Made by a program: the position numbers and the translations under genes. 64,000 nt of DNA from Rapana venosa (taxonomy: Eukaryota > Mollusca > Gastropoda > Neogastropoda > Muricidae), in the NCBI GenBank assembly GCA_028751875.1, contig CM054145.1:50037128-50101127 (forward strand). Direction: 5' to 3'. Positions 12,311 through 26,098 of the stretch are shown here, in pieces (position 1 is the stretch's first letter; the number at the start of each line of letters is the position of its first letter). The notes below the pieces were generated by a model that was given only the letters and a program-made list of their open reading frames with translations, was not told where the DNA came from and did no database searches.

Positions 12311-12684
12311 AATGACAGACAAAGTGAATCCCTGCTACATTGATCTTTCCAATGAAGAAACCATACAATTTTCACCATCACACACGGACACACAATCCAC
12401 CCACACACGCACACACCCACACACACACGCCACACACTGGGAATAACACACACGACTTCTTAGTCTTACATAATCTCCCAGCTAAACATCGTGTACCAGA
12501 AGTTGACTAACACTTAGTTTTATTAAAATCCCGTAATGGTAGAGAGATTGTGGACAGTTCTCTGGCGTACGTAACGTCTACAAGATGTTGTCATCTTTCA
12601 ACAAACGATTAAAAAAGATCATACAAAAAGGAGATAATAAGATGTATATGATGAGCAATAACAATCATTCCTCCGTCCATTCAA

Positions 12685-15600
12685 CTCTCTACTCTGTGAC
12701 TCACCGAAATACACACAAGGTCACCAACAAGATTAAAACCATATTCATTCCACCTGATAACAGAAAAGAGTCACATATGCTTCCAAAGAAAAGAAAAAGA
12801 AAAGAAAAAAGTAAAAAAAGTTCAGAGTATATATATCTATGCTATAGCTAAATTATATAATTCACAGACATTTCTTCACTTCCCTCATCCTTGTTACTGA
12901 TTGTTCCAATCCTGCTCTGATGCACAGCAAACATCTTATATACCACCACAATACGGCCCACTCAAAAGAGTAGAGTTGTTTTTTGTTCAGTGACAGTACC
13001 ATCGGACTCAGCAAGTTGCGGACCGTTATCAGGTCATGGCCTGCCATGAAAGGACGCACCACCTCAACAGACCCCTTGCACAGCAACTGCTATTGGGATC
13101 ACTCCTAGGGCTAGTAGCCAGTAAATCGGTGGCCGAACTGCGTGAACAATTAATGGGAATAGCACTTTCTCACTTGAGCACACCCAAGCCACAACTACAA
13201 TATTTTCTATGGAGATCAAGCCTGCATGAAGTAGCCAGCCCATTGAATCTACAGCACTCAATTTGCATGCACTCGGACATGGACACACACATACCAACTG
13301 CTCTAGCAAAGGACTTACAGCACGAGCACTAGCAACCCAACGCTGCTTTGTGCGGCTAATAGTCTTTTATACCTAACACACAGATAACTGATGGATTCCA
13401 GAATTTCCTCCCAACAGTAAATCCAGACATAAAAGCCACACAATAATCATCTCCTTACACAGATGATCAACCTGTTGCTTAAAATACAATTGTGACTCTT
13501 TTATTTTATGGAGACAAGCAAAAACATACTGTCAGATCATACAAAAGACTCAACGTGGTTTTGTCAGATGTTACACATTAGCAATAATACCAGTGCTTGC
13601 TTCACGCAGACTTCTGAAATCAATTTTCCTTCCTCATTAGCGCATAAAACCAGTTACTAGAACAGACAATTATATAATCTGGTTCCCCTCTCATCAAATA
13701 GATCATACACCCTCATCCACCAAAACAAACAACACCACAACCAACCCTCGAACAAACACGATTCCACTCCGATCACTAAAATCACTCACACCTTAGATGC
13801 ATCTACAAGAAGCAACATCAACTTTTTTACCACGAGCTCGAGTATGACCAGTATAGTATAAGAACTGACATCATGCTTTATGATCAATAACTTACTTTCA
13901 ATTTTCTAAACGCTAGCAATTCCCTCTAACCATTACACATCTTTATCATAGCATGGGACTTATGAAATTACAAAGGAGTAATAAAATCATTACAGTCATT
14001 TTTGTGAGGACATCCATGCTGATTGTTGTCAAAGAATAAAAAGAAAATCAAACAAGCTTCATAAGATAGTTATTTTTATGAAGTCTGCTGCATTATTTTC
14101 TAACTGTGACCTGAACATATGTGTCCCTGCCCCCTATGTATCCAAAAAAATCTGAGATATCTTACACATGATACGTATTCTGTCATTCGCCTTTGATATA
14201 AATATCTTAAAATGCAAACAAATTCTGAGATTAATTACTCTTCGTCACTAATCTATGGAGCTTCATTTAGAAAAATTCCAATCAATTTTCTCATCTTCCT
14301 CTTTCCTATTTTATCCTAACACACTTACCTCTCTAGCTTATACATTCAGAATCCCCGATATTATCGCAACTAACATGTATTTAACATCAAACACAGACGG
14401 ATATTCGCATCCATGTTTTAAACACAACCTTGTTGATGTATTTTAAGTTCCACAACACACTCTTCGATCCGGGGCCATTAGTAAATATCTCTTCTCCCTG
14501 TCCAGGATATTGATGGACCTGCTGACGTTAGATTTGGGAAGTAACTGCCCGTCTTGACGAGGAAATTGGTCAGTTTTCACCTTGTCAGTGAGCTTGGCAA
14601 TTTAATGATGCGACTGGTTTTCTGTATGTCAGATGAACCAAGTGAGGCCCATCATCCCTCTTCTCTACACCTTACGCACGTCCCTTCTACATCCACCCAT
14701 GTCCGATTCACTCACGTTACAATCTTAGCACACAGAAATACCTTACCGAGCCGAGAAACAGGCATTGCCATTCACAACTGATTCAATGTGCATTATACAG
14801 CACTTCACTGGATCTGGATCGACATTTATCATCAATGAAGAATGCAAACTAACAAGTTTGTCAACACGCAGGGAAAGGCAAACAAGCAACATCACCCTAT
14901 CACACAAGAGGTAATTAGAATCTGTAAGTATTGAAAAGAAACATGTAAACAGGAACAAACAACGTAAACAACAGTGCCAGCAATAATGAGGTGTAAAGCA
15001 AAGAACACATAACAGCACAAAAAAGCTTCCTGCTTCCCACACCTGCCACCGGTATAGTTCCCTTTTATTATTTTTTCTTCCCATTTTCTCTTTTTTTTTT
15101 TTTTTCCATGCAGCATAGCAGTGAGATACTCAAAATATACGACCTTGATAGGGCGGAATGACTGGTCGAAAGCTAAGTAATCCAGGCCATATTGATTTGA
15201 GTCCAGTGCTGAAAAGCACGTGAATGCACTGACCTTAATGTCTCAGGGCAAATGAGCAGATAGCCTAAACGTGTATCATACAGGTGCAGTGTCCTGAAGA
15301 TCTTCCCTGATAATCAGCGGCAGAATGAAAACTTAAACCGCGTTAGATGGCCACATAACAAGATCCCAATGGCCTCGGTCATTAAACTGTTATTCAGGAA
15401 ACTACCGAGCTAGGAGAACCACAGGGGTAAGAACAGTAAAATAATAAAATGGTGGCGCAGATATGATTTCTATGCGCTGAAGTTGGGTCAGCTCTCTCAC
15501 AAGGAGAGTGCTAGGCACAAGTAGCGGCAACCAGCGCTTTTTTTCTCTTTTCCTTTTTGTTTTGTGATCCTGTCTGTTTCAGTGTATGTGTGTTTGTTGT

Positions 15601-17950
15601 CCATGGGGTCGCTTTTTCTCTCTACAGCAATTTGCGAGATAGCGTCCACCTTCCCCGTGGTTAGAGAAACAACGGAGCAACTGAAAATACATCTCTGGTA
15701 GACATTCTGAGTCTCTTCCAAAGAAGAGGGGTGTCTCTCCCATCCCATCATGCGTTACGAATTATGTGATCCCCACCCGTATTTGCATTAGGATGGGCTG
15801 CCCTATCTCCTATTGTTTTGGCAGGGCTATGTTTTGACAAATAACCATTGTGGTTAAGAGAAAAAATGTTTTTTTTTTGAGCCGTGCAGATTCTCATCTT
15901 TTGTCAGCTCGAGCCAAGATTTGCCGCCCCTGGCCTAGCTAACGTCAATAGACACAGTGCACCCACTAATTTGCTTCACTCTATTTCACTCTCACACAGC
16001 CCCGCCTATGAGCACTATAAACTCACCGAACCTTAGATTGTCCTACCCATGGGTATCCTCCTAGGATGCCACCAGCACCTTGACTCTCCTGTTGCAGGGA
16101 TTACCTACATCACCTCTCCTATTCTCATTGTGGGCAGCTCTCCCCCTTATATTAGCCGTCTGTATTTTGTTGTCTGGTCATCCTTAGGATCTGCACATTT
16201 CAATATATTTCAAATAGTGTCAAACACGGACAGCTTTAGAGAAAACAGTGCAAAGTGGTATATAACAAGATTAGAGTAGGAAATAGATGCTATAACAAAA
16301 GTATGTGTCTAGCGAATCAATCAATAATCGAAAATTTTCACCCACATCCAGAAAATATGATGCCCACTACCTACGTGGACAGAGCGTTCATCCACGTTCA
16401 ACTCAGTCCAATCTCAACAATTCCAACTATTATGGCGGTGACACGAGCCCGCAGTTTCCAAAATCCGGAGTATTTACAAACCACGCAAACAGACATTAGC
16501 AAACAAAAACACAACAACAGAAACAACCAAGACAAATACACTCTACCAACACTACATACACATACAACAACACACAACCCTCTCCGCAAAATTCTTAACA
16601 AGCGAAATTATAACTATAATGACATAAAACTACATAGCATGCCAATAGAAACACATATATAGCAAACACTATTATGTAACTCAACTACTTGCTAGCTCTT
16701 TTTGTTCATCTTCTAAGTTGATCGGTAAGTCACATAAGTACTCAGAAGGTTCTCACAATTTTCGTAGAAACTTGAGTAACACAAACATTGAAACGAATTC
16801 TAACTCCAGATGATTTTAAGACAAGAAAGATATTTAAAACACAGGGAACACGCTTATAATAATTCTAGGACTCTGGTACAAATGACTATGGAGAAATACC
16901 CAGGGAATGGGGAGAGAACAGTAAAATTAAAAAAAAGACAGAAACAGACATGATACAAACACTCCCCAAGACAGTGAAGTAAAGAAGATTACCTCTACCT
17001 CACGATATATTTGGAAGAAAAAGTCGTACCCCTTGAGAATAAAAAATTGTGATTTCAAAAAGTGTAAGTAATACCAAAATACATACGATGGTGGCAAGCA
17101 TAATCAAGTAACATGTCCATTAATCTCTGCTCAACTCTAACTATAATATGTGTAATCAAACACAGTCAACATCAGGACCTCTGCACACTTTTTTTTCTCT
17201 TCATTCCTCAAAAGACTAACACGGTCCCGCCAACACACCACTCTATCTGGTCTAACTAGGATAGGTGAAATAAATGTTTCGGCTCAAATCAAAACACGAA
17301 CAACATCTCCACAATCCCTCCTGCACTACTTAAGACAGAGTAGACAAAGAATAAATGAGAAGCTCTGCAAATCTCAGTGGACTAGAACTAAAAGTATCTT
17401 GAATCTAAAGGGATACAGGAGGGGGGGCGCCTCCTTTATCAGTATGATCTCCACTACTCCCATCTTAGCTTCTTAGTGTGCTAGTCAGGTATAAATATTT
17501 TTCTGCTGTTTTATATTATCTCTCACAAGATTTATTTTTTAAAAAGCATTCAGAAAAAAATGCATTCTCTTTTATATTTGATTTTGTATATTAGAGGGCA
17601 ATACGCAGCAATACATATACCGGTAGTCAGAAAAAGTTGGAAAATTCGATCATCAGATATGAGAGTAATGCTTGGTGTCTCCATACAGTGCTGACCACTG
17701 GGACCCAATGCCACATTGTCATCAAATTATGCGTTTGAGAGAGTGTTAGGAAAGCTTTTCAGACTCACAAAGGCACTCGCAGGGGATACAAGGTTACCTG
17801 ACAATAAAATCTCATATTTACCTAAAATTGTCGAAAATCGACAAAGTTTTTATAGTCACAAGGTAATGTTCCATGACAAGTAGTTAATTTTTTGTGTGAT
17901 CGTGATTGCCTTAGAGTATGAATGCAAAGAGTTTTAATATGAGAAAACCT
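12685..17950. other. Noisy anonymous DNA, no recognisable gene
   Basis: This is the part of the noisy rendering not included in the 16,384-offset duplication. It corresponds to about 2,640-6,728 of the clean segment (for example 15,481 matches 4,859; 16,340 matches about 5,510). Short open frames (up to 135 codons at 16,255) have no recognisable domains and no counterpart frame in the clean copy, so I do not call genes. Confidence 0.75.
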
Positions 17951-20769
17951 GTAACTGACTTATCTGTCAAAACAATTAAATGTAGTGTGTAGAGCCCTAT
18001 TGCACGTTTGTTAGCTCTGAAATTGTCACGAAATGAAGGAGACCCTTGGCGTGGATAGTGACAACCCAGGTGGGTCTCCCTTGAATCGCTTTTTATTTAT
18101 TTTTTTTAAATAAAGAATTACCAAACAGAAGGATCCATAAGGTGCGTTCACATTTTCTTCTATACCTACTATATATTGTTACCACAAAAATTTTGAAATC
18201 TATATTTCGGGTCCTTCCGTTACCTAAATAACAGAGGGATTGATACCATTTGGTAGTGTCACAAGATATATCAAAACATAGTTTTCTTCTGCCAATGCAA
18301 CACAACACTTCTAAATTATGGAAAGGTCTCCTGGAGGATACCGATGTAGAGAAAATTTTGTTTATGTATATCACCCAACAGTGTTATTCAGTATTTAAGA
18401 TTAATTATTCAATGACCCCTTGACTTTAGAATCATGTCCTAACATAATTTTATTAATGAACACCACCACAATTAACTCTACACTTTTAACAAATGAATGC
18501 GCAACACTCCCATTTATAGATGGTACCAGTAGAGCAGACACTTCAGAGAGATCACTGGAAAAAAGCTCGTCCTGCTGTTGAATTAGGATGCTAACCTTGC
18601 CAGAGTGGTCCCTCACGCTACATCAGTGTTTTTTGGGTGTCACGACTTGCGGTGGTATTCCTCAGTTACTTGTGGTCTGCAAAGGTATATAAATGTACAT
18701 AACCAGTGATGCAAAATACACAAATATTAAATATACAAAACATTAACAACAACAAAGTGCTGTAGTTGCACTAAACAAAATATAAAGTTTCAAAGGTTTA
18801 TTAATATAAACAGAGGGTACCTAGTGGTTCATAAAGGCAATCAAGTAGTCAAGACGTACCTGGTAAACTCCTATTTCTCACTCCAGCACCCAGGGGTGTA
18901 CCAAGTGGTGTACATCATCATCTGGGGACGTATCTAGCCACAGACTAGGCGTCCTGTCCAGGGGTGGGCACAAACATGTGAACTAACTAACTACTATATC
19001 GAGCTACCTATAGGAACAGCTACAAGAAACCGAAGAAACTCCACTGGCCTCGATTGGGCTTCATGAGCTCAGAACAGAGCATACTTTATTAATACTATAT
19101 AGTGATAGACACGTACAATAACCCTTGTTGTATTATCCAAGTCATTTTCCTTTCTTCATCCTTGATTGCATACTGAGTGTATAGTTGCTAAACTTCGACA
19201 TGTGGTTTAGTATCATATCAAAACCTACAGCTACATTGAAAAATATTAGAAGAGCTATGGTTGTGGATTTTTTCTTGTTCCTTTCTGATTAATGAAGTAA
19301 AAATTTTAGAGTGAAATAAATTGGCTGAAAAATGGTGGATTTCGATTAAGGCAAATTGGTTGAAACAATAATGGTTATAACTAATCCCACAGAAAAATGT
19401 ACTGGCGACACAAGCAATACCACATCGAAGCATGGACAAACTGGCCTGCCATAATTTTTCTTAGATTTTATTTTATGGCGCATTAATCACATTTGGGTAG
19501 GAATTGTCACAATTATGCCACTAACACGATGCGGTACATTCATCAGTAGCATGGGGAGGTAGGTGGAAGGCTTGATTTATGCAGTATGTACCTTACTTTG
19601 TGTCCCATTACATGATGATTAACGTGGTTTTTATGACCAATATTGACCTTGACTTTCTAGATTTTTCTTTTCCTCTTACAATTGACCACCTCTTACATGT
19701 CATGTACACAATTTAACTGTTTATTATCTTGGGGGAGCTGCCGAGTATATCGCGTTTCCCTTCCCACCACCCCATAAACACATAAACCCAAACAAATATA
19801 AAGAAAGTAACACCACACCACAGAAACCATCTGGGTAGTTTTAATTAAAATCATTTTTTACACTTCTTAGTCTTCATTTGGGAAAGATTTGAAGTTCAGA
19901 ATTAACATTAGAACATCAACTCTCAGATCCGAGATTCTACACCCTGACTTTTGGGGAGAGATTTTTCAAACTACATGTGAATTGTACGGGTTTGTATAAC
20001 CAGACCGTACCATGAACCAGGCCTGAAATGAAAGCAGAAATTCCAGTCAAAAATCTTTGATCTACATCAAAAACCGAGGACAACAACATGGCATATATGA
20101 TAGTAGATTGAATACAACTTGTTAAAAAAAAAAAACAAGAAAACTTACACAACATATTTCGGACACTCGTTCCCAGCAGTTGTGATAGTTGTGGTCGAGA
20201 ATAATGACTTTTTATGACTACATGTAGAGGAAATGTAATGTATTTGTGAGTGGTCTACAACATTTCACTCTACCTAAACTCGCCAAGCTTTTAAAAAAAC
20301 ACTCAAACAAAACAAAAAAACTGCCTCCCTGAACTGAAATTCAAAAAAGAATTTTGTTAAATACTACAAAGGTTCTTGTGGACAAGAGGGGGCTGGGTCA
20401 GGTGTGGTACAAATCAGTTTACTGAAAAGCAACAAGGAAAGAAAGTCAGTTCCCACTATAGTAGAGTTCGTTTACTATAACAGATTTATTCATCCGCAGA
20501 AAAGTTGCACCTCCCCAAGTCACTATCCATGTGCTTTCCTCCTTAACCACGAGGCCATACACCTGACAGAGCCTCCTAGTCCACCCCTCCGACACCAACC
20601 GGACACTAGCCACCCCGTTGAACATGGTCAGGCACACATGCCCCGATATCACACCCCCCAAAAAACACCACATTCCCAAATCACAAAACAGATCTCCTAC
20701 GTGGGCAAAACAGAACCCAAAAGATGCCAAATACGAGCTGAAACGATTCCCAAAACGACGGGAAACTAG
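17951..20769. other. Cleaner anonymous DNA, no recognisable gene
   Basis: Beyond 17,950 the text looks normal again. I see an 8-bp inverted repeat (ggagaccc at 18,038-18,045, gggtctcc at 18,072-18,079) and no recognisable protein domain. Minus-strand open frames at 18,093-18,374, 18,401-18,616, 19,218-19,439 and 19,937-20,155 are 71-93 codons with ordinary amino-acid mixes. They could be pieces of exons or of an old transposon, but I recognise none of them. From about 20,640 the sequence becomes increasingly C/A-rich and noisy. Confidence 0.5.
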
Positions 20770-21369
20770 TCACTGTAAATAAATATAACCCGCGTTCAAA
20801 CTGCTTGTAGGGCCGACATTATCTCAACCCAAGGTGACCCCGCAATACCATCAGTCCTGAACAGAGTATCCATACACCCTCGCCCCCCCGTCTCACGCAA
20901 AAAAAAAAGAAAAATCTCCATCACAAAACAAACACAAAAAAACAAAAAACTTCAAAACAAAAAACCACCCACAACCACAATCCAAATCCTCACCCCACCC
21001 ACCCACAAAACACAGTCCTCACCACATACTCACGAAGACTATTTAAAAAACCACAAGTCCCCTTAATCACCAGCATTCCATTTCCTTCTAAAACCCGGCT
21101 TACATATAAGGTCGGTTCCCTTGAACACCATCCCAGATCACTGCAATCTCTAGCTCCTGTCACTCTTTCTCTTCTCAGTCATCAGTGCATTCAACAGCTA
21201 CAATACCCACTAATCACTAGCAGAATAGTAAATTCCCTCACCATCTTTCAGGACATATTATATCCACATATACAGACTCTCACAAACTACGCAATACAGT
21301 TAAATCTAAATCTACTCAAAAAAATCAACTACCGAGCACGATGACCCCGTTAACATTATGAAGAAACTT

Positions 21370-22440
21370 GCCCGACTTGTTTCTGCCCTACCATTTATCT
21401 CAACAAAAGCATAATCTCTAAAAGACCATTAGAAAAATATGTTCTCCCTGAAACAACTCAACAGGCCCCCTTACATTACCAATAGTCTTCTTTCCCTTAC
21501 ACATTCCAGTCTGCCTATCACGTGAGCGAACACAAGAGCCTGAGACACTACCCTAAGTCCCCCACCTTACACACACGCTTCCACACTGCTTCTGACTACA
21601 CGGGCAAAACTCCATGTCTCACTCTTCTCGACTTACTCTGGCAGCGAAACTTTAATGACACCTTTAGATCATGTATCACACACACAATCAATTTATACCT
21701 GTCGCCATCAAACCAAAAACCCCACGTTTATTCTATGACCCCAGTCACAAGCCACCGGCCCACACTCTCTGGTTTAGGTAGGTTCAAAGCTTCCAGAGCT
21801 GAATTACTACAATAGACACAGATTCCAACATCACCCTCACCCAAACTGGAATGTGAGACCCACATGGTAATCTAGTTCTCAGCTGAGATCTTTTTTTCAC
21901 TCTCAACACCATGCTCCACAAATTCACATATAATAAACCATCCTCACGATCAACCATACATCATTTCTATGCGATGACCTCCTCAGATTCTAGCAGATGA
22001 TACACTACTGAAAATCGTTCTCTTTCTTTTAGACCAAATATGGACAGAAATGTCTGAGCACGATATAACTACCTCTCTTGCAATCACAACACCACTCGTC
22101 TATGCCTGTGCCAACAGAGTTAACTATAAAGATCAGTACCCACTATTATACAATGTCCATCACACAACAACAGCTCCCTCCCTACCGTCAGCAGTTGTCT
22201 TCCACGCATTCATGTGAATACACTCCTTCTGTACCCTCCGCTCTGCTGCAGACACCTTGTGCTTACCAAATATACCGAATTCAAAACCAATACCACAGTT
22301 GGCTGTTCGCGCTCTTTCTCTGTTTTTGGTTATTAGTGATCTAGAATTGATCTACCCTCATCTCACCTATCACCAAAAGCCGAACTTATAACACAGTTAA
22401 AATTAAAAATCCTCGCCTCGAAAGACATATACTTCCAAAA
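21370..22440 (+). mobile_element. L2/CR1-like LINE RT region, heavily degraded
   Basis: Frame-hopping translation gives pieces of an L2/CR1-type reverse transcriptase. A block like RPVSALPFISK lies near 21,385-21,415, FQSAYH near 21,505-21,522, and TASDYTGKTPCLTLLDL at about 21,588-21,638 where these families read LTLLDLSAAFD. After that the C-terminal block seen at 1,590-2,340 recurs at 22,080-22,440 (YKIST..., YTPS..., the gctctgctgcagacacctt nucleotide segment). Stops and frameshifts are frequent and the sequence has the same insertion-rich look as 9,337-17,943. It could be an old copy, a noisy read of a better copy, or both. Confidence 0.7.
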
Positions 22441-23189
22441 AACTGATTTTTTTTCCACCTCGTGAAACATCTCAATCTCAAACTCTCACGCACCAGCACT
22501 ATAAAAAAAGAGCCAAAATTCCAGCACACCCTGCAAGAAGTGGAAACAACCTTTGGTGTTTGTATGATGTGTTGAGTGGTTTGCAATGATGCGAGCCAGC
22601 GAAAGTGTATTAGTATGGATACATATTGTAAATTTGAGTCTCTACACTCACAGCGATTTCAATGTTCGATCGAGTCAGTACATGTCGAAAGGGGTTGCTG
22701 TTCGATGACAAGCGCTTCTATGACTTTCATCTTTTTGCCACAGATTACGCTGCTATATCACAATACCATTTTATTTTATTCTTATCATTCATATTGTCGA
22801 TTAGGCAGTTAACATTAGGATAATTGCACACCTCTGCATACTCCCAATCCTTACTGAGCACTCTTTCACGCACTCTGTCTACTTACAGCCAGACCCCATG
22901 TCCACATGTAACCTTCCCTGAGCAGGGAACCTGAAATAAAGCACGAACACTAGTACACACTCCCGACTCTAGCTTCATACAAGCACCCCAGGAACACTGA
23001 AAATTTCATTTCCCGCCCCCTCACATTATATCTAAGTTAAAATCCCACCAAGAAAAAGCCAAAAAAAAAAAAAACGCCCCCCAAATCAAACAACAAACAA
23101 TCAAATACCAAACAAACAAACTCAAACCAGCACAATTTCCCTAACAGTAGATACTGTCAGAATCATCAAACGCATTACCTGAACCTTAT
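22441..23189. other. Noisy anonymous DNA before duplicated block
   Basis: Mixed sequence with A- and C-rich patches (for example 23,060-23,130). I see no domain or repeat family. The switch into the duplicated block at 23,190 is abrupt. Confidence 0.6.
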
Positions 23190-23761
23190 GGTTTTACTTT
23201 ATTGGCAACAAACGTCTTAAACCATCCAGCTACCCTACCGCTTCCCTCAAAGTAGCCTAACTACTACAGCAACTTGCTAGCTACTGCTATGCTGCTTGCT
23301 GCTGCTGCTTGCTGCTACTGCTATGCTACTACTACTACTACTACTACTTTTACTACTACTAATACTACTTACAAAAACGAAGAACAAATAATCCACCACC
23401 AAGGTGAGCTGGTTTGCGGAAGCTTTATTTAACCATGACACACACCTACTCAAAATAAATATGATGTTTATTTATTTTCTATTGATTATCCGTGTCCTTA
23501 ATTCATCCCCTCCAGAAACAGAGGATTTATTCCACTGGTGCCAGCCAACACAAACCTACATATATAACCCCACACAACAACTGTACCAGTTCAAGAACAA
23601 ACTGTTTATTATTCCTTCGACCTATCTATCAATATAATTTTGGCAAAGATTATGAAATTATTAGAGTCCTATAATTTAATAATTTTAAAAAACCGTCTAC
23701 AAGTTTATGGACAGAAGAGACGATCGGGTTTTTTGACTGCTAAGTATTTCCATTCTTTTAA

Positions 23762-23984
23762 TATATCGAGGATACATGGAATAAGCTCTTATGTGCTTTT
23801 TTACATCCAGTCCCCCGTGTGTATGTGAAATTTGTGAATTCTGTCATGTTTTCCAACCGGCACTACAAATGGCCTCCCTCTATACGAAAAGCGGAACAGG
23901 AGTTTTAACGTGTGCGAATAGGAAGAATGGTTCAGCATGTGTGTTGCACACTGGACCTCGTTTTCAGTCTCATCCAAAGTATAA
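23762..23984 (-). mobile_element. tRNA-type SINE fragment (copy 2 of 7,378-7,600)
   Basis: Identical to the fragment at 7,378-7,600, being inside the second copy of the duplicated block. Confidence 0.75.
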
Positions 23985-24368
23985 GTATAGTAACCTAGCT
24001 AGAATATTCCTTTCTATTCAATTTCATCCTGTTGTCCTTTGGTCACTGCTGTTTGTAGTTTGGCCTACAAGCCTATTTCTTTTCGCTCATCATACAATGG
24101 AGTTCGTGTTATGGTCGAGTGAGCTTAAAAAGCAACCAAGAATGGATGGATTGGATTGGAGTTCATGCATCCATTGTGATTGTCTTGTATTTACATTATT
24201 TATTGCAACATCGTATAGTCCACCTTCTCTCTCTAATCTCTCTATCTGTGTAACGGTCTCTGTGCGTTTTTCTACTCTCTTTGTCAATGTGTTTCTCTGT
24301 GTCTCTTTCTGTATTTTGTTTCTGTCTATGTCTCGGCTCTCACCAATGTGTTTTTTGTGGCTATCTGT

Positions 24369-24709
24369 CAGGTGGTAGCGTGATGCCTCTGATCTGTTGA
24401 TCTCGAGTTCGATTCCCATTACAAGAGAATTTTTCCTCTGGAGTTACAACAGTGCAGACTCCACTCTCCCCCAAAAAAAGTCCTTCGGTACGGATGAGAC
24501 GATAAACCGTGGCGAAACGCAAGCATAACAACTTGCGCACATGTTAAAACCCGTTACCGCTTTTCGGAGAGTAGGGCCATTGTGTGTCAGTGGGAACTAA
24601 TTGACTAAATTTACACAAAGCCCATACACACGAAGGAACTGGATGAAAAAAAAGCACAAGATGCTATTCCATTATCCTCGAAATAAAATGAATAAATAAA
24701 TAAAAATAA
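24369..24709 (+). mobile_element. tRNA-type SINE (copy 2 of 7,985-8,325)
   Basis: Identical to 7,985-8,325 at the 16,384 offset, with the same box-B-like segment, body and (aaat)n tail. Confidence 0.85.
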
Positions 24710-25338
24710 ATATGGTGTTTTCCTTTGGGTTCTGCCTGTAAATGTCTGTCTCTCCCCCTCCCTCCCCTGGAGTTACCTCTCTATCTCTCACACACACACA
24801 CCAACACACACTACGCACGCACGCCACGGCAACGCAAACGCAACGCGAACACGAGCACCGCACGGCCCACAGGAGCACACTACACACACACACACCTTAT
24901 GTGATTTTGAGATGACGCAAGAACACACATCCTTTTTTTTGTGCTGTGTTAACTACTGTTACACTCTCTGTATCTCAAAGACCAGTTGCTGGTCTTGTTG
25001 CTGTGACAGGGCGATTCTCAAACCCTGAACTGCCCTGCCTGACTGAAACAACTTTCTAGTTGGAGGGTGTGGCAGGCCATACCGTGATCAAAGTGTGTAA
25101 TCCTTCTCAACTAGGCCAGACAGGAACAATTAATGTAAACATAAAGTAGGATGATGTAGATTAAAGCCAAAGAGAAGAAGAAGACTAGCTGGATGGGAGG
25201 TCTAGAGTAAAACCGACAGCCTAGAAAGCCACAAGTTCTGGTTAAAAGGTGTGGGTGATTTGAATCCCCAATATGTGGGTCCAAAACTTACTTTCCCTCC
25301 CCCATGGCACATTAGAACCATTAGTTGCTGGTCTGGTC

Positions 25339-25649
25339 TGATTCGGATGAGACCATTTGGCTTGCAATCATGACAGACCTGGTTAAATCCCGTTCAAAGG
25401 GATTATTTTCCCCTAAGATAACATCAGTGCAGACTTCACTACCCCCAAAAAGAAGTCCTTCAGCATGAGACTAGTAAACCGAGGCATGTGCGCACCAAAG
25501 TACGTTAAATCCTATAGTAGTGCCATAGTAAACTGTTGGAACTGATAGATAGACCAAATTTTACAAAACCGCAAACACACGAGGACTAGATGTAAAAAAG
25601 CACATTAGTGCTATTCCAATATCCTCGATATAATATAAATAAATCAATT
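25339..25649 (+). mobile_element. tRNA-type SINE (copy 2 of 8,955-9,265)
   Basis: Identical to 8,955-9,265 at the 16,384 offset. Confidence 0.8.
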
Positions 25650-26098
25650 AGTAAGAATAAGATGATAGCTACCGGTTATACAGAAGATCCGCTGGCATGT
25701 ACCATACGATAGATGATATTTAGCGAACCTATGCAACAAGGTAGTTGTCCCATATGACACATATGTAGCAGCAACAAACAATACTCAGTACTTACTAAAC
25801 TGATAGGAAATCAAATACGTGCAGTTTGAATCTCAGTAATAATAAAGAAAAAAATAGTAAAATAATGGATGGTGCGACTGTGCTGCTTGATTGGCGCGTA
25901 CTGGCTAGCTCCTCACCAGGGAGATCAGCAATCCGAGAATTTCCACGCGAGATCTATCTAGCCACGCTGACTTAACAAGGAATTGTGTGAATAATGATTG
26001 GGAAAAAAACTTAGTCTGTCAAGGAGCGCCGTTACATAGGGACAGAATACTACGCCTTTTTGTAGAATTACAAATACTTACTCTGAAGAGTCACTAGT

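Larger units (their letters stand above)
6806..12684 (+). repeat. Direct duplication, copy 1 (5,879 bp; 16,384-bp offset)
   Basis: This block reappears at 23,190-29,068. Every landmark compared (the start, 8,281, 9,841, 11,041, the end, and all open frames inside) is identical and displaced by exactly 16,384. Identity begins at 6,806/23,190 (preceding bases g versus t) and ends at 12,684/29,068 (following bases c versus t). The right part of the block is itself an error-like rendering of 1-2,650. The copy therefore reproduces apparent sequencing errors, which argues for an assembly origin. Confidence 0.93.
9337..17943 (+). repeat. Noisy collinear rendering of 1-6,728
   Basis: Landmarks follow the order of the clean segment: atttagcgaacc (10 to 9,338), the minisatellite (264-1,427 to about 9,715-11,150), the L2-like LINE end (1,590-2,340 to about 11,370-12,310), ggatggattcca-type anchors near 3,200 to 13,390, and gagttttatgag (6,712 to 17,929). 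Differences are mostly extra bases. The stretch is about 8,600 bp against 6,720 bp, with about the same expansion (1.24-1.3) in satellite, LINE and anonymous DNA. That uniformity resembles uncorrected insertion-prone long reads more than biological divergence. Confidence 0.85.

Noticed and set aside
16255..16662. A 135-codon open frame in the noisy segment
   Set aside because: The clean counterpart near 5,450-5,720 has no equivalent frame, so the frame is produced by inserted bases.
18093..18616. Two minus-strand open frames as exons of a host gene
   Set aside because: They have ordinary composition but no recognisable domain, no convincing splice structure, and nothing around them supports a gene. 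They stay unexplained.
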